Shown: one piece after another, positions 39,735 to 51,703 of the stretch
Layout: every line of letters begins with the position of its first letter
Position numbering within the stretch: the stretch's first letter is position 1
Source of the DNA: Didymella arachidicola
Lineage: Eukaryota > Ascomycota > Dothideomycetes > Pleosporales > Didymellaceae
Direction of reading: 5' to 3'
NCBI GenBank assembly: GCA_016630955.3
Contig: CM049988.1
Span: 1,054,001 to 1,118,000, forward strand
DNA: 64,000 nt
Notes under the pieces: model-generated
Database searches by the model: none
What the model saw: only the letters and a program-made list of their open reading frames with translations
Told to the model about the DNA's origin: nothing
Position numbers and translations under genes: made by a program

Positions 39735-40685
39735 TTAGCTTCTTTGTGCTTCCAATTGCCTGTGCTATTGTTGTTATGCACGCATGTATTGCTCACCGGT
39801 CATAGATCTCGACGATGGTGCATCAGGCAGGCGCGAGCGATTTTCGGACCTTCCATCGACGAACAGACGTCGCCCAGTACAAGATAGGTCCCGGAATGGG
39901 TGAGAACACGATTGATCCTGGGACCGATAAGAGCACGCAAATGTTGGGGCCAGCAATTCAGAACCCTCGAGAAACGTCTATGGGGCTGCTCGTGTTCTCA
40001 CTCGTTAAAGGACCTATCCTGTACAAGGTGGGTGCATGAATGAATGAGAATACGAGGTAGCCCACAGGAGGTTTCTGAATGGCCAGTACCTACATTCAAC
40101 GGCCTCGATTGGTTGTTCTGCGATCGATATTGGTCCTTGTTTTCTTGTCCATTCATGCACCCCTCTTGTACATGGCATCAGCCGCTGTTACACCGTTCCC
40201 ATCCCCACATCGATACGTTGTTACGCCATGCTCCAGCAACATTCTGCAGACATCCTGCCAAGAACCACACATGGCAGGTTACGTTGGGGCTGACGACGCT
40301 CACAATCTTCCTTGTAGTGCAAGGTTTAAAGCAAATGCACACCCTGCGCAACTGCATCTGGAAAAATTGGCCCACTGTTTCATACGGCACGGATACTGCG
40401 CACTTCCCGCCCACGGATACTCGAACATTCAAGAATACTCACTTGGTCATTGGCTTCAACATGCTGAAGACAAAGCAATTTCGCCCTCTATTTGACACAT
40501 TGTTGTACTCGCAACAACTACGCAACATTTCATGATGCTCAACAAGGTAATCTGTACCATGAGTACTGGTACCTGCATCGTACATCGGATCGCGGAAGCA
40601 TCATTCCTCTTCAGGACTTCTAACCCAAGGATGCCCACTATTGTTTAGGGCCAGAAACCGTGCACCTTGCCCACCTCAGGTCCAC

Positions 40686-40903
40686 ACTGTGGTAGGGCCT
40701 TAGATATTGTGGGTGGGTCTTAGACAGGCTTGTGAACATTCTAGCGTATTAAAACTTTTATAGCTTGCAAGTTAACAGATAGCGTATAAGTCAGCTATTT
40801 GAGCTACTTTATTGGATAGAAGAATAAGTAACAAGCTCTATGTTTCGGCCCGCACCCCTAGAGGCAGTTCTCCACCCACAATATTTATGCCCTCTACCAT
40901 AGT
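40686..40903. repeat. MITE-like element with ~32-bp imperfect inverted repeats
   Basis: Left end ACTGTGGTAGGGCCTTAGAT; reverse complement of the right end ACTATGGTAGAGGGCATAAA. Both then share ATATTGTGGGTGG exactly. The interior is AT-rich with no ORF. No convincing target duplication, so the exact limits are uncertain. ACTGTGGTAGG recurs once more at 41073. Confidence 0.55.
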
Positions 40904-41869
40904 ATGGTAACAGGGAGCTCAACATACGGTGGGTACAATTTAGGTCCATGACTTTCGGCGTCATAAAGTTGCATTGTCAGACAATTGTCCCAACACACTG
41001 CCGCGCGACGATGTGTATGTACAAGCACAACAAACACATACTGTGGACTATGGTATCCTGCGAAAGTAGTGTACTGTGGTAGGTGGGCCTTGGTATTTTT
41101 AGTGATTAGACCACGCACAGCGAACTCTTCACAACATCCTATTAGACAGATGACAATGGCCATTACTGTAGACAAAGACTTCTTGGCCAGATCAAAGGGC
41201 ACTGTGTACATAGTAAACCTGCTCTCATTTTCGGTCCTTACCCCTTACCACCGTGGTCCACCTACGCTACTTTCGCCAGATCCTATTCATGGTAAGCATT
41301 TGCCAAGCTGATTCGACCTCGAGCTGACGACGCTCCCTCTGTCGGTAGCACAGTAGTCGCAAGGTATTTACCAATGACAACTTGTCTAATGGCTTACGAC
41401 GACTGGTCACGATTCAGCGGTAGCCTCTTACCTAAATTGGGACATTTCGCAGCCAATCGCGAGGCTGGCCAAGACATCACCATGTAACATGGTACTCTTG
41501 GCAACCGGCGATTATGCAAGGCTGTAGGCAGCACAGCCACTTTCGCACATCAATTACCGCCAAGGAAGTTAGGCATACGGAATTGTCTCGGTCCGCCCCG
41601 TTCGGGCCTTCCGCTCCACCGCTTTAGCGCTAGTATTCGTTTCAATGTGGCGTTTCTCATGGCGCAAAGGTAAGGATCGATATGAAAATTGTCTGAAAAG
41701 TAGGTGTTGTTGAGGGAAGCAAAAGGGTGAGTTGTGGAGTGACCAATTGAACGGTGGCATTGAGTCAGATCCTACCTCTTCCAACCTGCAGTCCCACAGT
41801 CGTCATTAGGGGTGGGCGCTTTGCGTACATTAAGTGGTTGAGGACGATAACGGACAACCCTCTGTTTTA

Positions 41870-42360
41870 TATGGATAAAGTACGCTTATTTTAAGGGACG
41901 CCCTTAGGTTTTCTTTGTTAGCAGCTAAAAAGTAACTATCTTAACTAACATTAACACTACAACTTTACTTTACAATAAAAACCTAGCTGTACAATAGCTT
42001 ATACAGTTAACCTTTACAGACACCTACTAAAAGCTATTATAATAGTAGTAGAGAGAGTTAGCTGTCTCTAACGCAGTAGCAACATTAATAGATACTTAGC
42101 AATTACATTATGCATCTATATATCTTTAACGCCCTAACAACACCTTAAAATAAGACATAATTATATAAGTAACTACTTATAAAACATCTGCTAGAGAGGC
42201 TTTTAAAGGCCTAGCCATCTCGCAATATGCACAGCTTAGTAAAATAGTAGTACTATATATATTACACTATAACTAGCATTCGCTAAGCCTTATATAATTA
42301 AGCGCTGTACTTAAAAATCCTTTATATATAAAATACGATAGAGTACGACTGTCATCCTAA
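41870..42360. repeat. AT-rich island, possibly RIP-degraded repeat
   Basis: Strongly A+T-rich and TpA-rich compared with both flanks (for example CTTATATAATTAAGCG, CCTTTATATATAAAATACG), with sharp edges. No ORF. In Dothideomycetes such tracts are commonly transposon remnants mutated C-to-T by repeat-induced point mutation; here that origin is inference. Confidence 0.5.
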
Positions 42361-42532
42361 AGCGTCCATTGGGACGTTGCTGGAACGCCCATGACGACTC
42401 GTCATGGGCCCGCTCTATCATGGCCAGCACGGGACCGGATTGTCACTTATCTCCCCTAGGCGGAGCAAAGTAACTCGGACCTTACTATCCGCTGGCTGAG
42501 CGTCTACGGAGTTGTCTAGGAAATGAAAGATG

Positions 42533-42540
42533 TATATAAA
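42533..42540 (+). promoter_or_regulatory. TATA box of the intradiol dioxygenase gene
   Basis: TATATAAA about 64 bases before the chosen ATG at 42604, a good distance for a fungal TATA promoter. It favours strong, regulated expression. Confidence 0.55.
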
Positions 42541-42603
42541 GAGACGATCTGCCCATGAATGGGACTCATCATCATCAACCAGAAGCCTCAAGTATCAAGC
42601 AAT

Positions 42604-43801
42604 ATGATCTTCTTCTCTCCATCCTTCGTCGCCCTTGCGGCATCTCTCTTCCTTTCCGCGCCTGTAGATGCTCATCCTGGTCATGACATCTCTAAGGAGA
42701 TCGCTGAGCGGGCTGCATACCTTTCCAGTGCCAGATACACCGATCTCTCTCACTGCGCTGAGTCACTCAAGTCTCGTCAAACTGATCTGATCAGCCGCCG
42801 CAAGGCGATGGTTCAGCACTTGCGCGCTAAGCGTGGCATCGTCAAGCGCGACCTTGAGGATGTCTTGAATACTGATCATCACTCGAACGCTTCGGTCACA
42901 CCAGACAGCCCCGATGATGTCGTATTTGCTGGTAACGCTTCGTGCGTCCTCCATCCGGAGACTACCGAAGGCCCATACTGTAAGCAACTCCGTCGTGCAC
43001 TTTTCCTCCCATAGCTGACAGTCGGTGTAGGGGTCTCTGGCGAGTATGTCCGCAAAAATATTACTGATGGCAACCCCGGTATACCCTTGACGTTTGACGT
43101 CCAACTCATCGACAGTACAACCTGCGAGCCCATCCCTCAGGTTGCCCTCGAGGCCTGGCACTGCAACAGTACTGGTGTATACGGTGGCGTTACTAGTTCT
43201 GGTAATGGCAATCTTGATGATGCTAGCAACATCAACAACACCATGTACCGTGGCATCCAGTTCTCCAACGAGAATGGAATCCTGCAGTTCGATTCCACCT
43301 TCCCTGGTCACTACACTGGACGCGCCAACCACATTCACGGTAAGCCTGCTCTGCTCCCCGTTACCCCCTCTTCTTATTGACGCGCACACAGTCCTCGCAC
43401 ATATCAACGCAACCGTCACCAAGAACCACACTCTGACCGGTGGCCACATCTCGCACGTCGGCCAAATCTACTTCGACCAAAAGCTCATCAGCGAAGTCGA
43501 GACCTTCGAGCCCTACAGCACCAACCAGCAGGAATTGACCCTCAACTCCGACGACTTCATACTTGCCGAGCAAGCCGAGACCACCGATCCGTTGGTCAAC
43601 TACGTCTACCTCGGTGACAGCGTTAACGATGGCGTCTTCGCTTGGATTACAGTTGGTATTGATCCTACGGCTTCCATCAACCCCTACGCCGCTGCTAGCT
43701 TGGGTGAGAACGGCGGCGTTGCTAACCCGGCTCCGACCACTGGGATTTTCGCTGTTGTTAGCTCTACGAGCACGGCTGCGCCGAGCAGCACTGTCGTCTA
43801 G
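42604..43801 (+). CDS. secreted intradiol ring-cleavage dioxygenase
   Basis: Opens catechol-type aromatic rings between the two hydroxyls with Fe(III). Exons 42604-42979, 43031-43339 and 43392-43801 give 364 residues; introns are 51 and 52 bases. A signal peptide (MIFFSPSFVALAASLFLSAP) is followed by a His-rich stretch after cleavage (DAHPGHD). The catalytic domain has ETTEGPYW, LTFDVQLIDSTTCEPIPQVA, LEAWHCNSTGVY, FDSTFPGHYTGRANHIHV and HVGQIYFDQKL, supplying the usual two Tyr and two His iron ligands. The C-terminus is Ser/Thr-rich. An in-frame ATG at 42559 would add 15 residues and spoil the signal peptide, so 42604 is preferred. Such secreted members probably act on lignin-derived or plant phenolic catechols. 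Confidence 0.88.
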
Positions 43802-46800
43802 AATGTTCTGGACTGGCTGGAAGAGCAATGAGAACTGACACCGTTTGAAGGAAGTAGAGGTGGAAGGAAGTAGAGGTGGAAGGAGGTAGAGGTGGATGTA
43901 GGCTGATAACTGCAGGGAAGCGTGCATCATTGATCATGTAGCACATATAGGCTGTTCGAGCCGAGCAGTCTGGGGAAATTCAACCTGCGATGGTCCTCCG
44001 CTTATGTACATATCAAAATCACTTTTCTTCGCTGAGACAGATCTTGCTTTCTTTGACTACCACCATGCCTCTCCTTGAATTCGAGTGCGAAAGTCGTATA
44101 CCTCTATCTTATGAGATGGCAAATGTGTGTCCTTTTCCCAAGGTCTCGCCCACATGAAAGATCTCGCAGAACTCCGCGTCAGGTGAAGGCTCTGCCGAGT
44201 CCAGCGTGGTGGTTGCGGATACCTGAACATTATTGCTACAGGATGCACAGTCCGTCGGAACATGTTCACTGTCCATTTATGTTTTTAAATGCTCTGACTT
44301 GATTATTGAATTGGGAGTCATGGAAATCATTACTGAAGTATAAGTATTACACTTGTCCCATATCAATCAATCCATCGAATTCCTTCACATCGACTCACCC
44401 TATTCAATATTGATGGCCCATGAGCTCGACTTTACGACAACCTCGAGTATGATCATCGAAAGAATGCAAAGTACGTTTCTGTCTGCTGAATTTACTATGC
44501 AGCAGTATGACAGGGTGGGGTTGATAGGGTGTGTCGGCCCGATGATTAACTTGAAGTCCAAAGCAAGCGCAAGGTCTCAAATATCTGCAGTTCAAAGACT
44601 TGACGCAGCATCTGATGTTAGCTTGCGCTGGACAGGCTCACCTGACAAGCGTGTAAACTTTCGACTTTGTTGCAGACTCAATGCGCAGAAGTGTGGGTTC
44701 CAGTTACCAAACAGAGAGACATGCCGTCCTGTCCGTGGCGACTAGATGCTGCTGCTGTGTCTACAGGAAAACAACGTCATTTGATTACGCATGTGTCTTT
44801 CAATTGGTTGGGGTTGAATAACTAGGAATAAGTAAGTGTGTCTGAGTATTCAGTATGGGGTTGCATTCGGACAAGAACGTCTCCGCGGACCTGCTCTTTG
44901 TTTGTTTTTGACTACCTTTCGTTTCTACGGAAATAGGTATCTAATTCCATGATTTTTTGCATTTCAAAATCAAATAACCGTCGAATATGGCTTCCCTTAC
45001 TATCCTTTGAACACCTACGTTCCAAGCGCATAGGTCACGAGCCTTGTCGCATTCAGAGATCTTGCGCCGCAACCGCCAGAGGATTATCTCGTAGGCGACG
45101 GTAGTTATGATGCGATGTGTTGGATTCGTTGAATGAGAAAATAATGGTCAATTGGGTGCTTCCACCTAACGCTGCGGTCAAACATTCCAATAACTGAATC
45201 ATCAAGAGCTCTTCATACTTTTTCCATATCTGCAGCGACCAATACCGCGGCAAATTACCTGCGCGAAGTACATGTAGTCTGTACACCTTCGGGAATTCTC
45301 GTCTTTGGCTTTGACAGCATACCTCCTAGTATGAAGAGTCTTGCACGCCGAGTCTTGTTGACCAAAGGACTGTCGACATTTACATGATCAGAAAATGGAT
45401 CCCAATCATGTCTTTTTGCCTCACAACATAAATGAAAACGGCGTTTTTCTCATCTTCCAAACCGGAACTGCGAGCGCTTTTCTGCTGCACTGCTGCTGCT
45501 GGGACTGGTTAGACTTCCGCGAAATATCTTCCCCGCTCCTTTGCCCGGCCGACGGAGCGATACTATCAAATGACGTGACTTCCATTGAATCTCCGGTGTA
45601 GTGATGTGATGTCGCTCGCTCATGAAATATATTTGCATCTCTTCGCAAAATTACTTGTTTCCCCCTCCATTCCATGGCTGAGGGTGTAGTCAGATAGAAT
45701 ATAGGCGCACCTGTTTCGTTATTATCCTATCAAGTTTCTCTCGCAATCGTATCATGTGTCTTTGGTCTCGGACTTATCATATTTTGTGCGCATCTCGCCC
45801 AACAGACCTCAATCAAAACCTCGCGGAATGATCGTAAAGACGCTTATGGGTACTGATCTCAGCCTTCTTTTAAGCTCCTGTTTCATCATTACAAGGAAGT
45901 CCAATGGCGTCTCCGGCTTAAACGTGAGTATTTATGCCCGCCTGGTAAGGTGAATTCCAGCTCATTCTGCATGTTGGAGCGCAGAATTGTAGAGTAATCG
46001 ACCGTGAGATCTACGTCTGCTGGATTGTCTGCTCATACAGCCTCAAAGGCAGTTTTGATGCGCTTTCAAATCGGAGTGCAAAACGGAAGCTCGAAGGGAC
46101 CATGCGATGCTCGAACATCTGTGGATGGCAAGACTGACGGTCTTGTTACGATGATGCTCTTTCCGTGCAGCGCGTGTATACCAGTCTTGCTGGAGTTCTC
46201 GCCAGTCTCTCCGTCGTTCTATTGTGCCTTGTGGACGATCCAAAATCTTCGTCTCTGAGCTACGGTCGCGGATACTGTCCTCATGTGCCCTAACTGACCA
46301 TGTCAGATTGTAGTATATCTGTTTGGCCTGTAAGAGCAGGAAGTGTAGGTAGGAAGACTTGTTTCGAGTTGTAGGCTAGTTAAAATTGCTCACTTCTGGA
46401 GAAAGCCATCTGAACTTTGAATTACAAGCTCACTGAGAGGCGCAAGCCGACAACTCAGCAGTCCGCGTTTCGGAAGGTTTGGGACGTCATGGCCATGTTC
46501 TTTATTGAACTTTCGTTGCGAAGTGGAGGAGACCACTCCGATGCGTGTGCCGACCGATTAACAGACGAAGATACATAAGTCCAGTATCGAGCAATATGTC
46601 CAGCCATGCCCGAATCCAAAGTGAACATGCTGTCATTGCACGCTGGCTTGTGCCGAAGCTTGCATGCCTCTGAGATGGTAGATTCTGCTTCTCAGCTTTT
46701 ACCCGCCGCCCTAATAAGTTGACACGTTCTGGTCCAAGCCATTGTTTCGGAGATGGCAACGATGGTTTCCGCTGCTGTTGGGAGACGGTTGTCGACGAAA

Positions 46801-47923
46801 ACAGGTGTATGCATCACGAGAAGTTCGTGACAATGAGAGTTGTTGGTGGCTGGCGTTGGTTACATACAGCGATTCGTTGTGCGACATGAGATGAATGCAA
46901 AAATGGAATAGCGAGCAATTGTCCAGACGGCTGTGGGCAAGCATTTGAAGCACAAGCAGCTGCATTGACACCCAGTGGGTGCCAGCAGACGGGATTTCGG
47001 TACGTACCACAGCGGGGCCCGAGCCGACATTGCGGCGCGCTATCCCATGCCAGATCATTCAATACTCGCAGAATCAGTCTGTAGTCACTTGTGGATTCTA
47101 CATGTTGAGTAGTGCATTACAGCGCCCGTCGTGGTTTCAACCTGAAAGTCGATAATGAGCTTCTATCGGAAGAAGTTGGCGAGCAGGGCCGGTGCAGGCG
47201 GAAGGAGCCAATCGATCTCGTTTGGCGGGACTGCGGAGCGACCTGCCTGACACGGAGGAACAGCACCGCGCCCCATGGAGAAACAACCTCCGGTCCACTC
47301 ACCACAAACCCCAGCCTTGCGGGGTCTATGCCACGAGCCAGTCGACTGACAATTTCTTCCATCATCTCAACAAAGGACTCTTACAGGAAGGACGCAGTCA
47401 GAGCGGGACTACTGTGCGCATAAGCGCGTCCGCCCCTTGATGCCATTCAGATGCACGCGTGATTCCATATGAAGGATCATCACAAAACAAGCATTCCGGA
47501 AGTGTGAAGCAGATCGCCAGCAAGCACTTACTATGTTCACGTCACTTCTGCCGTATCCTCTCAGATACATGACTGTCTGTTGGTATTGAAGGAGTCGACA
47601 GACGAAATCGAATTGCTTGGCGTTCTTTCTGTCAAACGTGGCACTAGGCCGCATTGGATACGGACCGAAGTCCCCGCATACTGGTGTAAGACGAGTCCTG
47701 TGCCCGCCTTTTGACAACCCCATGGGCGGTAGTCGCTAGCCACGTTTGGGCGGCTTTTCGGCTTGGGGTTCCTGCACCGCGTTACTGGCGCGCACGGGGC
47801 AGATCTGGACCCCATAGTCTGTAACTCGAGACAGATACATATAGAGAGCGTCTGGTCCACTTTGCTGATCTGCATCGCAAGGGTCCTCGAGTCCTTTCCA
47901 GCAACTGGGTCACTCACGCAACA
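43802..47923. other. 4.1-kb gene-poor stretch
   Basis: No gene that I can support. Candidate frames (44353-44745 plus; 46711-47062 minus; 47112-47440 plus) lack start context, recognisable motifs and codon bias. A 16-bp tandem repeat lies near the left end. The sugar-porter promoter occupies the right end. Confidence 0.5.
43847..43894. repeat. 16-bp tandem repeat, three copies
   Basis: Unit GAAGGAAGTAGAGGTG repeated three times, the third with one A-to-G change. It lies in the 3' UTR region of the dioxygenase gene. Confidence 0.8.
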
Positions 47924-49581
47924 ATGTCTGACTTCAAAGGCGAGGTCGAGCACGACCCAAAGGTATGCACGGCAACGCCACCATGCTTCGCGGAGCCATC
48001 ACTGACAGCGCATAGCATGAGGTCGTCGAAGTTAGGACGCTCAAGGGCAGCGAGGCTTTCCACGAGGCCAATACTCTCGAGCCCATCCCTAAATTCCATC
48101 TTCGAACCATCGCTTTGGCAGGCTGTCTTCTGCTAGGCTTCTTTTGCCAGACCGTCAACGGTTTTGACGGTAGTCTCTTTGGTGGTCTGACGGCGAACAA
48201 GACCTTTCTCGAGAAGTTCCATGGCGCTTCTGACGGCCCATGGGCCGCGATTACCTCTGCCATGTACCAGATTGGTGCTGTCAGTGCGCTTCCTTTCGCC
48301 GGTCCGGTCATCGATAACCTTGGACGTCGCATGGGTATGCTTACTGGAGCCGTATTGATCATCGTCGGAACCATCATCAACGGCTTGACGATGCAAAACG
48401 GCTCCAATCCACAGCTCAAGGGTGGTCGCTTTGTCCTTGGCTTTGGAGTAACGATCGTATCTGCTGCTGGACCGATCTACGTCGTCGAAACTGCCCACCC
48501 CGCCATGCGCTCCGTCATCACGGCTTACTGCAACACATTCTGGTTCGTTGGCTCTATTCTTGCCGCTGGCGCCGTCCGTGGTGGACTCAATCTCACCGGA
48601 GATGTCACCTGGGCCCTTCCCATCTGGCTGCAACTTGTCTTCCCCGCCTTGATCGCTATTTTTATCTGGTTCGCCCCGGAATCCCCGCGCTGGCTGTATG
48701 TGAATGGCAAGATGTCCCAAGCAAAGGATGTCTTGACCAAATGGCACGGCTATGGCAACCCCGACTCCGCTTGGGTCAAACTCCAGCTGTCCGAATATGA
48801 AGAATTCCTTGAGCTTGACGGTGCCGATAAACGCTTCTGGGATTACAGTGCGCTCTTCCGCACCCGTGCGAGCAGATACCGTCTCTTGTGCAATGTCGTC
48901 TTCTCGATCTTTGCGCAGTGGGCTGGCAACGGTGTTTTGACATACTTCCTTCCAGCAGTGCTAAAGACCGCTGGCTACACCGAGTCGATTGAACAAGCCA
49001 ACATCAACCTAGGATATGCTTGCTTCCAGTTTGCTTTCGCACTCCTCGGTGCTGCCTTTGTTGAGAAAGTTGGTCGTCGACCCATGTTCCTCGGCTCCAT
49101 GGCCGCTTGCACCGTGGTCTGGGTCGCCATGACCATTGCCTCATCCCAATTCGCGGCCTCAGACGAGACGAATGCATCTGCAGCCAAAGCTATGGTTGCC
49201 ATGATCTTCCTTTTCGGCATGGTCTACTCCGTCGGTACGACCCCGTTGCAGGCTCTCTATCCGGTTGAAGTTTTGTCGTTCGAGATGCGAGCTAAGGGCA
49301 TGGCCTTTTCTGCGCTTGCTGTGAATGCTGGTGGTCTCCTCAATCAATTCGCTTGGCCTATCTCGCTGGCCGACATTGGATGGAAGACCTACATCGTTTT
49401 CACTGTCTGGGATGCGATTCAAGTGGTCATCTTCTACTTCTTGCTCCCTGAAACTAAGAAGCGCACTCTGGAAGAGATGGATTTGATCTTTGAGGCCAAG
49501 AACCCGGTGAAGGAGAGCTTGCAGAAGAAGCGCATCGACTTCAGCGCTGAAGGACAAATTGTCGCTGTTGAGAAGATCTGA
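47924..49581 (+). CDS. MFS sugar porter (lactose-permease-like)
   Basis: Exons 47924-47962 and 48016-49581 (53-base intron) give 534 residues. Exon 1 encodes MSDFKGEVEHDPK. Twelve membrane helices are expected. Family marks: NGFDGSLFGGL in helix 1, DNLGRRMGMLTG after helix 2, RFVLGFGVTIV, FAPESPRWLYVNGK, VEKVGRRPMFLGS in the second half and PETKKRTLEEMDLIF at the end. The pattern is that of fungal lactose/hexose permeases, which take up mono- or disaccharides with protons at the plasma membrane. The substrate is unknown; the nearby GH127-like enzyme suggests arabinose-containing sugars, by inference. Confidence 0.88.
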
Positions 49582-49793
49582 GGTCCTCCATGATCCGTGG
49601 GACATGGTCGATGCTGGACCCATGCATCGGCTGTCACAAGTTGTCAGTCGCTACCTTCGCATTCCTGAGATACCATTAATCTTGACGTTGTTGCCGACTA
49701 TCCATACTCAAAGTGACTCATCTACGCTAGCTCCCGATTCGCTTACATATACTAATCGAGAAGGTAGAGCGGGGCTCGTGTTCTATAGATATC

Positions 49794-51485
49794 ATGAGGA
49801 GCATTCCCCAGGAGGACTTTGTATTCCTGGATTACACAATCAGCACCATAATGACTTTCACGACTTCCAATGCTCTTTGCTATGTTCAAAAAGGACGACT
49901 GTTGCCCCAACAGTCTGGGAGGCACGAGTCAGTCATACCGTTGTCGATTCTCGACGCAACAACCGCCAACTTTGGACTCACCAGTGCTATCTGGCTCTTA
50001 GAGCGTCCCGTCGCCTCACTAGCTTCGACAAATATCTCTGAACATCTGCGCGCAGCGTTCCGCACAACGCTGAACGCATATCCACAGTGGTGCGGATTCC
50101 TTAGAAGCATCCACGGCATTGACATCAACGATCTTGCCCCAGAGACGAGCTCGTTTCCACCGCATGCCAAACGCTACGGCCGCGTCTATGTGCATTTTGG
50201 GAGCGCAGAAGATCCGGGTCTCGAATTCGTGGAAGCAACAAGCGCGGCGACAGTTGACGACCTTTATAGCATTGATTCGCCAGGGAGACGACCTTTGTGG
50301 AATCGACAGGCACTTGGCCCAAAATTAGTACAATATGTCCCTTCAACTACACTGGTGAATGCATTACAACCGAACGAGAAAGATGCGGATGGTCTGTACA
50401 AGCCGATTATGGCAGTACAGTGCACGCAACTTGCATGCGGTGGGTATGTGTTGGCTGCGAAGATCGCACATCCACTTGCAGACATTACCGCACTTGTTCG
50501 ATTTGTACGAGACTGGGCGGAGGTGAGCCGAGCAATGCTGGCAGAAGAACCACTGCCAGTGCTGAGACCGGTCTTTGAACCTCTGCGCCTGGACGAGCGT
50601 GCTGCGGGTAATATTAACGCTGCTATCGCGGACTCCAACATCTTGGAAACTGCAATCGGTTTGCCTTTGCATAGGTATGACTGGTGGGGTCCACCTGCGC
50701 AACCTCCATCGCCTTTCCCTTCGAATCTACCGATAGCGGGCAAAGCGATGCCTTGGGAAGAATGGGACAGGAAAGCGACAGTGGATCAGTACACTGTGCA
50801 CTTCAGCCAAGAGCAGCTTGATCACTTGTGGCATATGGCGATGCAGACTGACTCCGATGAGTCGTCTCGTCTGAAGATCAGTAAACACGACGCTTTGTTG
50901 GCTCATATATGGTCTTGTGTGGTGCGCGCTCGCGGCCTCCAGGAAGACCCAGACCCGGTTCACTGCGACCTTGTTTTGGGCACTCGCCCAGCTCTGCAGC
51001 TCGGCGACTCCTTCATTGGCTCTCCCACCATGATGCTCAACATCGAGATGCCCGCTTCACACGCCGCATCTAGAGCATCTCTCAGAGCGACTGCGAGTCG
51101 TATACGCGAGACGATCGCGACAGTCAATACTGCGCAGCGAATAGGGGCTCATCTTCACAGTGTCGCGTACGAAAAGTCCCCTCAACGGATCTGGCAGGGG
51201 TTCTTGGGCCAACGACATATCATGGTCACCACGTGGGTTCGAGCAGGGCTCTATGATCTTGATTTTGGATTCGGGTCGCGCATTCGGTACGCCGATGGTG
51301 TGGTACCTTGCCTGGATGGGTGTATCCTTATCGTTGATGGCCCACCGATCGCCAAGGACCCTTGCTCGGAAGTAACAAGTAGAGCATGGACCAATAACGG
51401 AGTGGATGTTACATTGCCACTGTGTAGCAAGGACATGGACCGGCTGCTGCAGGATCCACTGCTTTTGCCGCGATTACAGATTTAG
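49794..51485 (+). CDS. BAHD/trichothecene-acetyltransferase-type acyltransferase
   Basis: 563 residues, intronless. Transfers an acyl group from CoA to a hydroxyl or amine. The catalytic HxxxD is H226-D230 in AAKIAHPLADITALV and the structural DFGWG-like motif is DFGFG at about 490-494. Other family features are the N-terminal LSILDATTANFGLTS, LLAHIWSCVVRARG and LVLGTRPALQL. Related fungal enzymes act in secondary metabolism, but no backbone synthase is in the window. The ATG at 49794 is the first in frame; an ATG 19 codons later (MTFTTSNALCYV) is also possible. It lies 212 bases after the sugar porter on the same strand. Confidence 0.82.
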   Translation: MRSIPQEDFVFLDYTISTIMTFTTSNALCYVQKGRLLPQQSGRHESVIPLSILDATTANFGLTSAIWLLERPVASLASTNISEHLRAAFRTTLNAYPQWCGFLRSIHGIDINDLAPETSSFPPHAKRYGRVYVHFGSAEDPGLEFVEATSAATVDDLYSIDSPGRRPLWNRQALGPKLVQYVPSTTLVNALQPNEKDADGLYKPIMAVQCTQLACGGYVLAAKIAHPLADITALVRFVRDWAEVSRAMLAEEPLPVLRPVFEPLRLDERAAGNINAAIADSNILETAIGLPLHRYDWWGPPAQPPSPFPSNLPIAGKAMPWEEWDRKATVDQYTVHFSQEQLDHLWHMAMQTDSDESSRLKISKHDALLAHIWSCVVRARGLQEDPDPVHCDLVLGTRPALQLGDSFIGSPTMMLNIEMPASHAASRASLRATASRIRETIATVNTAQRIGAHLHSVAYEKSPQRIWQGFLGQRHIMVTTWVRAGLYDLDFGFGSRIRYADGVVPCLDGCILIVDGPPIAKDPCSEVTSRAWTNNGVDVTLPLCSKDMDRLLQDPLLLPRLQI

Positions 51486-51703
51486 TTGATTCTACTAGGA
51501 ATCCATGAAGGCTGAGAGATATGGAGACAAGTATACAACGGTTCTAGACTACGTAAACACTCTTTCCACTCGAATATGTACCTGACTTCTTAGAAGAGCT
51601 CAGAAATAGCATGTTTGATTGCAGTCTGAGAGCTATGGGAACCGGGTATCGAAGCGCCTCATCAAATGTTAGGATGACTTCACTAGATACTGTTGCTTTT
51701 GAT

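Larger units (their letters stand above)
39735..42532. other. 2.8-kb gene-poor stretch with repeats
   Basis: Two overlapping plus-strand frames at 40044-40535 (one with a hydrophobic LRSILVLVFLSIHAP stretch) are unconvincing. A MITE-like element lies at 40686-40903 and an AT-rich island at about 41870-42360. The promoter of the intradiol dioxygenase is at the right end. Confidence 0.5.

Noticed and set aside
40044..40535. Two overlapping plus-strand frames, one with a hydrophobic N-terminal segment
   Set aside because: No family motif, both frames equally open, and composition like random sequence. A short membrane protein cannot be excluded but is unsupported.
44353..44745. 130-codon plus-strand frame in the 4-kb gap
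   Set aside because: Composition is unlike the coding genes here and no motif is visible.
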